DNA of 15,633 nt, from the NCBI RefSeq assembly GCF_000499385.1, contig NW_013654659.1:1-15633 (forward strand), read 5' to 3'. The translations under genes were made by a program, and so were the position numbers. The stretch comes from Eimeria necatrix. Taxonomy: Eukaryota; Apicomplexa; Conoidasida; Eucoccidiorida; Eimeriidae. The notes under the pieces were generated by a model. That model was not told where the DNA came from. It was given only the letters and a program-made list of their open reading frames with translations, and did no database searches. Shown here piece after piece: positions 1 to 8,775 of this stretch (position 1 is its first letter; each line of letters starts with the position of its first letter).

Positions 1-350
1 TAACAAAAGCCCCACTCACACAGCTGATTCGAGCTAAAACAAATATGCTGACACAAAGCCCTAATAATGCAAACAACAGCATGGTGGTATTCGCTACGAG
101 CACTAGGGTCTCGCAGCAGACAGGCGAAAAACCTTGCTCAGTTCAGCATACGCATAATTACGCGAGAACAACGTACGGCCTGGAATTCCAGTGTCAACTG
201 CTTGAGGCTAAGCTGATTAAAATTAAAGTCTTCTGTGCACTATCAAATGCTAGAGCACTTCTGCATGACAGAGAACAAGATGCTTTTCTTTGTGGAATTC
301 AAGAATTTCGTGCAGCTATTCGTCAGCTTCTGCGTTCGCATGCTGAGAGA
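1..350 (+). repeat. Satellite monomer 0, variant A, cut by window edge
   Basis: This copy lacks only the first few bases of the monomer. It carries the variant-A words cacacagctgattcgagc and caaatatgctgacac. Its second half (from about 291) shares the tgctgagaga ending with the copy starting at 1396, where other copies have ggctgagaga. Confidence 0.9.
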
Positions 351-699
351 ACAAAAGCCCCACTCACACAGCTGATTCGAGCTAAAACAAATATGCTGAC
401 ACAAAGTCCTAACTATGCGGACAACAGCATGGTGGTATTCGAATCGAGCACTAGGGTCTCGCCGCGAACCGGCGAAAAACCTTGCTCAGTTCCGAATATG
501 CAAAATCATGTAGAAAACACCGTACCAACTGAAATTCCAATGTCATCTGCTTGAGGCTAAGGCGATTAGAATGAAACTCCTCTGTCCACTATCGAAAACT
601 ATGCCGCGCCTGCATGACAGAGAAATATACGCTTTTCTTGGTGGAGTTCAAGAATTTCGTGCAGCTATTCGTCAGCTTCTGCATTCGCAGGCTGAGAGA
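351..699 (+). repeat. Satellite monomer 1, variant A
   Basis: A 349-bp copy. The 212-bp stretch 291-502 matches 1336-1547 with four mismatches by my count, a closer match than to its neighbours. It carries the variant words tatgcggacaac and tcgccgcgaacc, shared with monomer 4. Confidence 0.93.
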
Positions 700-1048
700 A
701 CAAAAGCCCCACTCACATAGCAGGTCCAAACTAAAACAAATGTGCCGGCACAAAGTCCTAACTAGTCGGACAACAGCATGGTGGTATTCGATAGGAGCAC
801 TAGGGTCTCGCGCCAAACAGGCGACAGAGCGGCATTAGGGCCGAAGAAACAAATGTATGCAGAAAACACCGTACCGACTGAAATTCCAATGTCAACTGCT
901 CGAGGCCACGGTGACTAGAATGACACTCCTATGCCCGCTTTCAGGTAAAAGAGCACGTCTGCATGACAGAGAAAGGGATGCTTTTCCTTGTGGAATTCAA
1001 GAATTTTGTGAAGCTATTCCTCAGCTTCTGCGTTCGCAGGCTGAGAGA
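700..1048 (+). repeat. Satellite monomer 2, variant B
   Basis: A 349-bp copy with the variant-B word cactcacatagcagg in place of cactcacacagctga. Around 815-845 it has a private change (ggcgacagagcgg) partly shared with monomer 3 (ggcgagagag), which suggests local conversion between neighbours. Confidence 0.92.
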
Positions 1049-1395
1049 ACAAAAGCCCCACTAACACAGCTGATTCGACCTAAAAGAGATATGCTGACAC
1101 AAAGCCTTAACTTGGCGAGCAACAGCATGGTGGTATTCGCCATGAGCACTAGGGTCTCGCAGCAAACAGGCGAGAGAGTAGCTTTACGGCCGGATAGACA
1201 TAATCATGCAAAAAGCCCCGTACTTGCTGAAATTCCAATGTCAACTGCTTAACGCCAAGGCGATTATAATGAAATTCACCTGTCCAGTATCAAAAAGGAG
1301 GCCACGCCTGCATGCCAGAAATATACGCTTCTCTTTGTGGAATTCAAGAATTTCGTGCAGCTACTCGTCAGCTTCTGCGTTCGCATGCTGAGAGA
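1049..1395 (+). repeat. Satellite monomer 3, variant A
   Basis: A 347-bp copy with the variant-A start. It diverges from the consensus around 1165-1200, sharing some of that change with monomer 2. It carries ctgcttaacgccaa at 1245, a word that reappears far to the right at 10713-10726. Confidence 0.92.
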
Positions 1396-1742
1396 ACAAA
1401 AGCCCCACTCACACAGCTGATTCGAGCTAAAACAAATATGCTGACACAAAGTCCTGACTATGCGGACAACAGCATGGTGGTATTCGAAACGAGCACTAGG
1501 GTCTCGCCGCGAACTGGCGAAAAACCTTGCTCAGTTCCGAATATGCACATTCTGCAGAAACCACGTACGCTCTGAAATTTCAATGCCAACTGCTTAACGC
1601 CAAGGTGGTTTGAATGAAAATTTTCAATTCACTATCAAAATCTAGGTAACACCTGCATGCCAAAAATATGAATGCTTCTCTTTGTTGAATTCAAGAACTT
1701 CGTGCAGCTGCTCGTCCGCTTCTGCATTCGCAGGCTGAGAGA
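1396..1742 (+). repeat. Satellite monomer 4, A-type start and B-type end
   Basis: A mosaic copy. Its first 150 bp match monomer 1 (offset 1045). From 1642 onward it matches the end of monomer 6 (1642-1766 against 2325-2449, four mismatches in 125 bp). The switch lies between about 1550 and 1640 and marks a likely exchange or conversion junction. Confidence 0.93.
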
Positions 1743-2077
1743 ACAAAAGCCCCACTCACATAGCAGTTTCAAGCTAAAACAAATGTGCTGACACAAAGTC
1801 TTTATAATGCGAACAACAGCACGGTGGTATTCGCTACGAGCACTAGGGTCTCGCAGCGAACCGGCAAAAAACAGTTCCGAATACGCATAATCATGCAGGA
1901 AACACCGTACGTACTGAAATTCCAGTGTCAACTGCATGACGCCAAGGCGATTAGAATGAAACTCCTCTGTCTACTCGCAAAATCCAGGCCACCCCCCAAG
2001 TCAAAAACTTTAATGCTTTTCATCCTGATATTCAAAAATTTCGTGCAGCTACTCGTCAGCATTCGCAGGCTGAGAGA
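1743..2077 (+). repeat. Satellite monomer 5, variant B, shortened
   Basis: A 335-bp copy. It is shorter because of small deletions in its second half, for example the cttctg before attcgcagg. The segment around 1985-2025 (accccccaagtcaaaaac) replaces the usual cacgcctgcatgacag word and is the most aberrant part of the young array. Confidence 0.92.
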
Positions 2078-2425
2078 ACAAAAGCCCCACTCACATACCA
2101 GGTTCAAGCCAAAACAAATGTGCTGACACAAAGTCTTTATAATACGAACAACAGCATGTTGATATTCGCTACGAGCACTAGGGCCTCGCAGCAAACAGGC
2201 GAAAAACCATGCTCAGTTCCGAATAAGCGCATTTTGCAGAAAACATCGTACTTTCTGAAATTACAATGTCAACTGCTCGAGGCCAAGGTGATTAGAATAA
2301 AATTCCTTTGTCCACTATCAAAACCTAGGTAACACCTGCATGCCAAAAATATGAATGTTTCTCTCTGTTGAATTCAAGAACTTCGTGCAGCTGCTCGTCC
2401 GCTTCTGCATTCGCAGGCTAAGAGA
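2078..2425 (+). repeat. Satellite monomer 6, variant B
   Basis: A 348-bp copy. Its start closely follows monomer 5 (caaatgtgctgacac, gtctttataat). Its end from 2325 is nearly identical to the end of monomer 4, two units upstream. Confidence 0.93.
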
Positions 2426-2730
2426 ACAAAAGCTCCACTCACATAGCAGGTTAAGCTAAAATAAATATGCTGGCACAAAGTCTTAATACCGCGAATAACA
2501 GCATGGTGGTATTTGCTACGAAGACTAGGGTCTCGCAGCGAATAGGCGAAACACCATGATCAGTTCCGAATACGTACAATCACGCAGGAAACATCGTACT
2601 TTCTGAAACTCCAGTGTCAACTGCTCGACGCCAAGGCGATTAGAATGACACTCATTTCCGTAGTATGGAAAACCGGGGACACGCCTGAATGCGCACATTA
2701 CGTTTTCCGCACCGTGTTCTAATATCATGA
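2426..2730 (+). repeat. Satellite monomer 7, last clean copy, decaying end
   Basis: The first 220 bp align easily with the other copies (cataacagc-like spacer, gcatggtggtatttgctacg, aactgctcgacgccaagg, gattagaatgaca). After about 2650 identity drops quickly; only acgcctgaatg at 2681 and fragments such as acgttttc remain. This is the right boundary of the homogenised array. Confidence 0.85.
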
Positions 2731-2739
2731 CAGCAGAAG

Positions 2740-3045
2740 GACTGCCGAATACTGATAAAAACACCAAAGCGCAAGCCTTCAACAGACCTTCATTTTTATT
2801 TGCATTAACACCAAAACAAGCGTGGCGACAGAGGCTGCTAATTACGTGTACATCAAGCTACTTCTCTCCAAAATTTCTAGGAATCGTCAACAAGCAAGCA
2901 AGATATTTACTATCCACGATGCTGAATAGACATAGGCATGCTGACAGCTTTGTAGGCTCTGAAATTCCGAAGTCAAGTATTCGACGCTGAGTTAATGTAG
3001 AGAGAAGGCCTTTTGTGACGATGAGGGAACGCGGGTGCACATTTA
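2740..3045 (+). repeat. Diverged satellite monomer 8
   Basis: In phase with the array but strongly decayed. The word ccaaaacaagcgtggcgaca at about 2811 aligns with gctaaaacaaatatgctgaca, 355 bp after the same word in monomer 7. The word ctctgaaattccgaagtcaa at 2957 aligns with actgaaattccaatgtcaac, followed by tattcgacgc for tgctcgacgcc. Between them, a diverged ctaggaatcgtcaac corresponds to ctagggtctcgcagc. The order and spacing of these matches make chance unlikely. Confidence 0.75.
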
Positions 3046-3350
3046 CCCGTTGTGTAGTCGTATTTACGCCATCGCCTTTTTATGCCGAAGGTGCTGTAGT
3101 GCGCAGTCAGCTACAGTAAATGCTCCATGAACAGCGATGATCCATTCTAAGCTCCTACGAAAACAGACTGCAGAGAGCATCCCCATTTATTTTCACCAAT
3201 GTGTTAACGAGAAATGTAGTCCCGAACAAATACAGCGAGAGCAGTACTGATGCAGAATAGCTATTCTGTTCGATGCCAAGCGACTACCTCTTGTACAGAT
3301 CACGTGTGGTTGAGTATAGCACGGCCACGGGCAGCATTCTTTACTTTATG
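3046..3350 (+). repeat. Probable diverged satellite monomer 9
   Basis: The words gtactgatgcagaatagc and ttcgatgccaagcgactac (3245-3287) align with gtactgaaattccagtgtc and ctcgacgccaaggcgatta. The word cggccacgggcagcat (3322) aligns with ggccacgcctgcat. Spacing is about 50 bp shorter than a full unit, so internal deletions are needed. No gene is seen here. Confidence 0.5.
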
Positions 3351-3693
3351 TCAAATCCCAACAATTATTCAAGCGAACCGGTATCATAGTGGTGAACAGC
3401 AGAACAGAATACATGAGTGGTTATAGAAATTTCCTCGGCATAGCTGACAATACCACACCACGGAACATTGGCAGCTTAAACTGTAGCCTATGCTTGAAAC
3501 TGTACTGCACAGAAAGCTGCACGGAAATGACTTTAGATGATCAATAATGTATGAAAGCCTATACAGCAATGCTCTAGGCAATTAGATGTTTAGAAATGAC
3601 ATATGTTAGCAAGTCCAGCGCCCAAATAGGTGAAAAGAAGCGCCGCAAACAAGCTGAGGGTTTCTGATTTAATCGTGTGTCCACCACACAAAA

Positions 3694-3820
3694 CAAAATG
3701 CACATGCAGCGCCTCAGTCCAACTTTGTACTGGTTTTTAATTAAAGGGACTCCATAAGTTAAACTGTAGAGTCGAGATGGAAACAACCGGAAAGGTTATT
3801 GCAAAATGCACATGCAGCGC
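3694..3820 (+). repeat. 19-bp perfect direct repeat, 108 bp apart
   Basis: The 19-mer caaaatgcacatgcagcgc occurs exactly at 3694-3712 and 3802-3820. Flanking similarity is weak but present (gatggaaacaaccgg at 3775 against gatggaggaaacatcgg at 3898), so this may be a local tandem duplication of about 108-123 bp. The first copy sits where the satellite phase predicts the ctgcatgacag word, preceded by gtccaccacacaaaac for gtccactatcaaaaac. Confidence 0.8.
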
Positions 3821-4041
3821 ATACCAAGTCTGCCTGCTCGTGTAAAATCTGCGGAAAACCATTAAAATTCGAATGTACGGCTCAAATGACGGGGAGTGGA
3901 TGGAGGAAACATCGGTGGCATCACAGCACATTGTAGATAGGTGTAGTTATAGACTGTTTATCCAGTCGAAAGTGCAGTAATCCGGCCCGCTTGTCCCGCT
4001 TACGGTTTGTCTAATGTCCAATGCATTGTGCATTCTGAATC

Positions 4042-4059
4042 ATACTGATGCATCAGTAT
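4042..4059. repeat. 18-bp perfect palindrome
   Basis: The sequence atactgatgcatcagtat is its own reverse complement. A perfect 18-bp palindrome is expected about 0.06 times in a window this size by chance. It lies close to where the satellite phase predicts the ctgcatgacag word (3704 plus one period). It could form a small cruciform or be a dimer-protein site; nothing else supports a function. Confidence 0.85.
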
Positions 4060-4699
4060 AGCTGCACGTGTGTGTTTTTGCGATCAAAAGTGATTATAAA
4101 CACTGTAACCATGAGTACAAATCAAAAAGCAACTTGCATGTGACAATCCATAAGCCCTAGGAGGCTTCATGCAGAAAGGATTACTGACTGCTTTGTCTAC
4201 TGAGTATGTTCTCAGAGCCTTCAAAGGCTTCAAGCCAAATACGGCTTTGTCTCTTCGAACCAGTTGCGCCTGATTGTACAGTCGGCTCCCTCACCTAGAT
4301 ATTAGCAATTTTAGTTAAGATCAAGGGGAGACTGCAGTCACCGCTTTCATGAAGTGAGGCGAATCAAGGTGTAAGCAGGAATCTGCTTAGGGAGACAATT
4401 CTGTAATACAACGCAGACATGCGAGCGCCCGAAGCAATATATAATACCGTGTGCTTTGGGCTAGCTCGCGCAGCACCAGTTTCAAATGCTCTCCGGATAA
4501 GTGAATACAGGATTACAGCATGCTCCTTGTAGAGCGGCCTCGAAGGAATGTTGCCACATCATATGCTACAAAATTTCCAGCGATTCGCTTTTCTGCTTCT
4601 GTATGCATCAAAGGACTCACAAACTGGATGTTTTGCATGTCACGGAATTGCTAAGACTTTGCTATTCAAAGATGCGACACACGACTCTACGCCGGACTT

Positions 4700-4830
4700 A
4701 TGGATGCGCTGCCCGCTAATCTTCAATGCCACGCATACAGAAGCACCTGTACCTTCCTTTTTCTTATAGCTTGTGGCTTCACACTGATAAAACGTGCACT
4801 GCCACGTTTGGTCTTCGAGCCGACTACGTC
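4700..4830 (+). repeat. Satellite remnant
   Basis: Cacctgtacc at 4744 aligns with cgcctgcatg. Then ttgtggcttca (4771) and cgtgcactgcc (4793) align in order with ttgtggaattca and cgtgcagctat of the monomer. The anchor lies 331 bp after the faint one at 4416 and 340 bp before the next at 5087, close to the expected period. Confidence 0.6.
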
Positions 4831-5084
4831 CTGGAACGGGGCAAGTGGAGTGCTAATGAAGCAAAATACCTTTCGCAGTAGAGGCGCACTTAAGTTGTGG
4901 TGAAAAGATATGGGTAAGCAGTAGTCATGCACTTTCAAATTAAGCTTGACACTCCAACACAGGCAGAAAGAACGCTTCAAATGCATGTTTTCGGTGAAAC
5001 TAGGAAAGCGCAAAATAAACAATGACACGCACGAGACGTGAAAAAGACGACTGGCGACAGCCCTGCCCTGGCCGAGGAAATGTG

Positions 5085-5150
5085 TCCTGTAAGTGCGTCT
5101 ATAGATTTCAATACACTTCAAGAGAAATAGTGCAGAACCAGCAGCGAGAC
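5085..5150 (+). repeat. Satellite remnant
   Basis: Tcctgtaagtgcg at 5085 aligns with gcctgcatgacag. The 20-mer cttcaagagaaatagtgcag (5116-5135) aligns with attcaagaatttcgtgcag. The order and the spacing of about 30 bp between the two words match the monomer. Confidence 0.55.
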
Positions 5151-5821
5151 TGTTATCAGAAGTACTCACTTCCTGCGGATGAACAGATCGTAAACTCGCG
5201 GTTTACCATCATCATGGCACCTGTTAGAACATTTACCACAACATGACGGCTCCTTTGATGCGCGATGCTACGAACGCACTTCCTGCAAGATTCGTATTCC
5301 ACGAAATTATGAATTGCTTTATTTCTCGATGATTAATCTCTGCATGGGCCCAGCAGTAACTGGCTCCTGAAGACGCAGAATCAAAGTAAACGCAAACCAA
5401 ATGCCTAGGTGTGCCATGATTCCACGTAGTACTGCCACTCCAGAAAAGCGTATGGGAAGCTGAGAGCAGTGGTTGTTTCTAGTTTCCCGCACTTTTTAAT
5501 GCGACGGGTATAAGAAGCAAAAAATGTGGAAAGAGGCCGCCGAGTGTTCGGAAACTGGGAAACAACTCGCTTGTTTGTGCAGTGCTCTTCACTAATCAAC
5601 TATGCTTAGATTGGCACTGATTTTCGTTCTGTGGTTGCTAGGAAGAAGAAGATTTTTGTGGGTCGGACGTGCGCTCGCCCCTGATGTTCTCACAACCTGA
5701 CGTTGTTTCGAATCGCCGCCTTAGTTGTATCTCCCAGAGATGTGCAGGATTGCCTTGGCTTTCGGGTGTAGGTTTGCCGCGTTCCAACTGTCCTAGCTCA
5801 CACAACTGAGCTGAAAGTACT
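5151..5821. other. Noncoding stretch with no recognised gene
   Basis: No recognised protein and no structured RNA seen. The word tttcccgcactttttaatgc near 5482 resembles the monomer word tttcgtgcagctattcgtca and is roughly in phase, but on its own it is weak. Confidence 0.55.
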
Positions 5822-5900
5822 CGCCTGTACAAACTTCGACCAAAAGATAGTTCAAAGCGTCTTGATGCATACGATTGCGTACATTGCGGAAACAGTGGAA
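5822..5900 (+). repeat. Satellite remnant
   Basis: Gcctgtacaaac at 5823 aligns with gcctgcatgacag. Then agttcaaagcgtcttgatgc and attgcgtacattgcgg (5849-5889) align with gaattcaagaatttcgtgc and ttctgcgttcgcagg, in the same order and at close to the same spacing. The anchor is 738 bp, about two periods, after the remnant at 5087. Confidence 0.55.
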
Positions 5901-7599
5901 AATGGCAATCTGCAGATGAATGTGTTCAGTCTTGATGAACAGCGATATCCCAAAAGCTGTGTCATGCGAACTAGGAACGAGGTGCGCCACCAGGAAGCAC
6001 TTCCCGGTAGACACGCCGAACAGCTGGTGACTTGTTTTGCGAGACGCACAAGCTAGTTCGAAAATGACAAAAATTTTAATACCTGCCTGCAAGCGTTTGA
6101 TACATTGTATCGAATCTGGGCTTCAAAGTACTGCGTTTACGCAGGTACAACAAAACAACATATCGAATGCGAAGCGGCTCTCGTAGATGCATCTTTGTTA
6201 AAGCCATAGTTCTAATGCCGTTTCAAGGTCATGGAACGGGCGTGATTGTACTTGCTAGGCAATTGACGCTTGCCAAAGAAAAAATTACCACCACTTTTGA
6301 AATAATAGTTTCAGACACAAACACGCAAGAATCGTCAACGAAAGTAGAGCCAGCATTGGGTCTTCAATGCAAGTCAGCTTATAATTTTACCATAGACAGA
6401 AAGCGCACCTCCTGCACATTACCAGGCAACTTCATCGAGAAATGTCTGCGGCTTCATCAGATGCTTTACTTTGAGCTTGTTGCCATAGAGAACTGAACTG
6501 CCGAGCAACAGACCAGCAACTGGCAAAACAGCAACTCCGCACCCACTTTATCCAGCAATAACGATCATGTCACTGAAAAGTTTGTGAAATCCCACGGGAA
6601 ACAGGCGTACAGCCTGGAGTCATAGTAGTCTTAAAAACATCAAATGCATTTGCCTTTTGTACACGCAAATTCATGCTTTGCTTCAACTCCGATCGTGTCA
6701 CGCAAAGGCTTTTGGAGTAGCCTGCCATCTCCGAATGCGCCAAGGCTTCAAGCAGGAAAAACATGACTGGAGGGACTGCAGAGAAATATCACCACACCGC
6801 TTTGTTGTCACTTCATTAGCCAGAAAATACCCGTTTGGAAGCGGAAGCGATGTAGTCGATACGGGACAAAAATGCTCTTCATAATGTAACAATCCGCAGT
6901 AATTTCCACTACGCAGAAAAGAATAATCCCTTGTTTCCACTTGCTAAAGCCTAAATATCGTAATTTATGTATCACGCAAGAGAAGCACACATTTTCTGCT
7001 AAACGTACGTGCTAAAACACGATAAACACACCAGCGGATCGATATGCGGCTGAGTGCACTGAAAACGTTGCAATGTGGCTGGGTCTTCGCTTATCCGCTC
7101 CAAGGAAAGAAACATTTCAAAGACCATTTATGTAAAACATGGGCTTCCACAAAAGCATTCTTCACATGATTCAAATATTCTAGTGTCACAGCTGCTCTTT
7201 TGAGCTACAGTGGCAAACGTTATCGTCTCTCAGATAAGATGCTGCTGGAAACTTGTGGGAGCTACTCAGAAATGCTTAGCGCCCGCCAGTAAGGACTGTG
7301 ACTGCTCAGCATCCTCACAGTGCAACAGATTTCTTTCTCATAGCACAAGAAACCTTTTAGGAGAAACTCACCAACTGGTAATATGCAGCTGAGCGACATA
7401 GAAATGCTCTTAGCACGAACGCCAACATAGGTATGTTACTCATGGCCTCGAATAAGCGAGAATACTGAACACAAGAAAACGCCCACAGGCAACGTGATCC
7501 GTCAGACTGCAAACCGTTCCGATGGGAGTGCCGCACTGCATGAACTGCCAAGGCAAAGTGTGTGTACGCGCTACATAAAATTTACCAATGTTCTGGTGG
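5901..7599. other. Noncoding stretch with no recognised gene
   Basis: The longest frame here is 109 codons (6167-6496, plus strand). Its product has mixed composition and I recognise no domain, so I do not call it a gene. Isolated words such as gatgcatctttg at 6187 fall near the predicted satellite phase, but I could not follow complete monomers. Confidence 0.6.
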
Positions 7600-7950
7600 T
7601 GCGGATCTTTATCGGGACTGTTGCGGAGGATGATTTTTCAAGGCAGCCCAAGTATCCCTCAAAGGGTCACCTGCATGCCAGCTACTGTCTTGAATGACGA
7701 ACCTTCTGTACATTATTGAACAAGGCCTTGCACAATTCTCAGCTCTAGATCATTAGTTCGGTTTTCACGCCCTTGACAAAGCTGCAGAAACTTCAAGAAT
7801 GCTGAAGTGGGGGTGAAAAAAGCATAGATTTCTTAAACGAAAGCCACACGGCTTACGGCTTCATTGTGAAGGCACGTATAAAACGTACCTCCTTGGTAGC
7901 AAGAAATTTTCATAGTACTAAGCAATTCTTTACGTCCTTCATGAAACGTT
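7600..7950 (+). repeat. Diverged satellite monomer, best distant copy
   Basis: A chain of ordered matches covers a whole unit. Agtatccctcaaagggtcac then ctgcatgccag (7671) aligns with agtatcaaaaaggaggccac then ctgcatgccag of monomer 3. It is followed by attgaacaaggccttgcac for attcaagaatttcgtgcag, acaaagctgcagaaac for acacagctgattcgag, and aagaatgctgaagtg for aaatatgctgacac. Finally, gaaattttcatagtac then ttctttacg aligns with gaaattccaatgtcaac then tgcttgacg. All lie on the same strand as the young array. Confidence 0.7.
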
Positions 7951-8029
7951 GCGACGTTTTCGTGTCTCTGTCAGTTAAAACGATGGCACCATAGCGTTCG
8001 TTGAGTTGCTTTAGACAGTGGCGCTCCAT

Positions 8030-8150
8030 CCGCCGGCAAGAGCGCTGTTATAAGCTTAGCCACTGGGCATTCGCAGGTGGCTTTCTGCGTGACACCACAA
8101 ACCTGTGAATGCTTCAAAGAGTAACGCTGACGATTTATTTATTGCATCCC
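8030..8150 (+). repeat. Satellite remnant following the 7600-7950 copy
   Basis: Gcattcgcaggtggct (8067) aligns with gcattcgcaggctgag; the 11-mer gcattcgcagg is exact. Then cacaaacctgtgaatgcttc and aaagagtaacgctgacgatt (8096-8135) align with cacacagctgattcgagc and aaacaaatatgctgacac. It lies where the next unit after 7671 should be, minus about 20 bp. Confidence 0.6.
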
Positions 8151-8705
8151 ACAACCAAAATTCAACTAAAATCGCGCGGATAGACTATCTTTCATATTTC
8201 TTGCATGAGTCTCACCAGCTTTCCATAAATCCATGATTCGGTTGCCTTGTGAGTATGAATTCCACAATTTGCAACGACCTCCGCGCAAAGACAACTTCCT
8301 TTGGCTGCAACTGTTGTCTAAGCAGACCGGTGACCAGAAACATGCAAACATGAAGTGACGTGCGCGTCAAACCCACCCAACTGAAAAATGCCACTATTCG
8401 GAAATTAAGAAGTCAGTGATGTCACAGCATCAACTCAGAGGACGCCTTCGGTTGTTCGCAAAAGCGTTTTCCTCTTCCAGCACAAAAGACAGCTCTATAG
8501 ACACATGCTTCACGAACATAGTGCTTATTTGTGAAACGCACCCACTAGAGTGGACCGATGGACACCTAAAAGCGCCTGTTTGACCGCCATGTTTCCCACA
8601 AGCTTGGAACGAGTAGAAGCTATGGCAAGTGTACCTGAATCTTGACAGCGTCGGGGACATTGAGGCGTTACACCAGATATGGAAACATCATCTTCATACC
8701 ATTAA
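8151..8705. other. Noncoding stretch with no recognised gene
   Basis: No recognised protein; the longest frame is 76 codons on the minus strand. No palindrome or direct repeat was noticed. Confidence 0.55.
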
Positions 8706-8775
8706 CATCAGCCGGATGCATGTACACAGCACAAAGCCAGCTTGTATGGATGATTTGAGACCCCGCGCATGCGCA
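8706..8775 (+). repeat. Possible satellite remnant
   Basis: Cggatgcatgtacacagc (8713) aligns loosely with gcctgcatgacagagaaa, followed by gcttgtatggatgatttgag for tctttgtggaattcaag. Its anchor at 8715 is 1044 bp after the one at 7671, which is three periods of 348. The spacing is the main support. Confidence 0.4.

Larger units (their letters stand above)
1..2700 (+). repeat. Tandem satellite array, about 348-bp monomer, eight copies
   Basis: Eight head-to-tail copies are visible. Using the shared word acaaaagcccc (agctcc in the last copy) as the monomer start, copies begin at 3, 351, 700, 1049, 1396, 1743, 2078 and 2426. Other words recur in each copy in fixed order: ctgacacaaag, gcatggtggtattcg, agcactagggtctcgc, ctgaaattccaatgtcaact, gccaaggcgattagaatga, ctgcatgacag, gaattcaagaatttcgtgca. 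The window opens inside the array, so it probably continues to the left. Copies differ by substitutions and small indels; the 335-bp spacing comes from a short deletion. The right edge fades near 2650-2700. Length and organisation fit a satellite family; the Sat350 family of Toxoplasma gondii is the best named candidate, on period and context only. Open frames run on both strands, including one of 169 codons at 45-554 because 348 is a multiple of three, but none persists through all copies. Confidence 0.97.
3351..4699. other. Noncoding stretch with no recognised gene
   Basis: No frame above 72 codons and no recognised protein. Apart from the 19-bp direct repeat and the palindrome, there are faint in-phase satellite words, for example acgcagacatgcgagcg at 4411 followed by aatatata, resembling cacgcctgcatgacag followed by aatatac. 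I could not trace complete monomers here. Confidence 0.6.

Noticed and set aside
45..554. 169-codon open frame on the plus strand
   Set aside because: It lies entirely in the satellite and stays open because the first spacing (348) is a multiple of three. Other monomers break the frame, the minus strand is also open in places, and the product matches no family I know.
1..2700. CRISPR-like or transposon array
   Set aside because: Repeats are about 348 bp, contiguous and without spacers, and carry no terminal inverted repeats, target-site duplications or transposase frame.
1..2700. CENP-B-box-like motif in the monomer
   Set aside because: I looked for a TTCG-N4-A-N2-CGGG pattern on both strands by eye and found no convincing instance.
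4723..5169. 148-codon open frame on the minus strand
   Set aside because: I recognise no domain. A rough chance estimate gives about one frame this long in the window, and it overlaps plus-strand satellite remnants.
6167..6496. 109-codon open frame on the plus strand
   Set aside because: No recognisable domain, no neighbouring gene and no clear coding bias. Its length is ordinary for noncoding DNA here.
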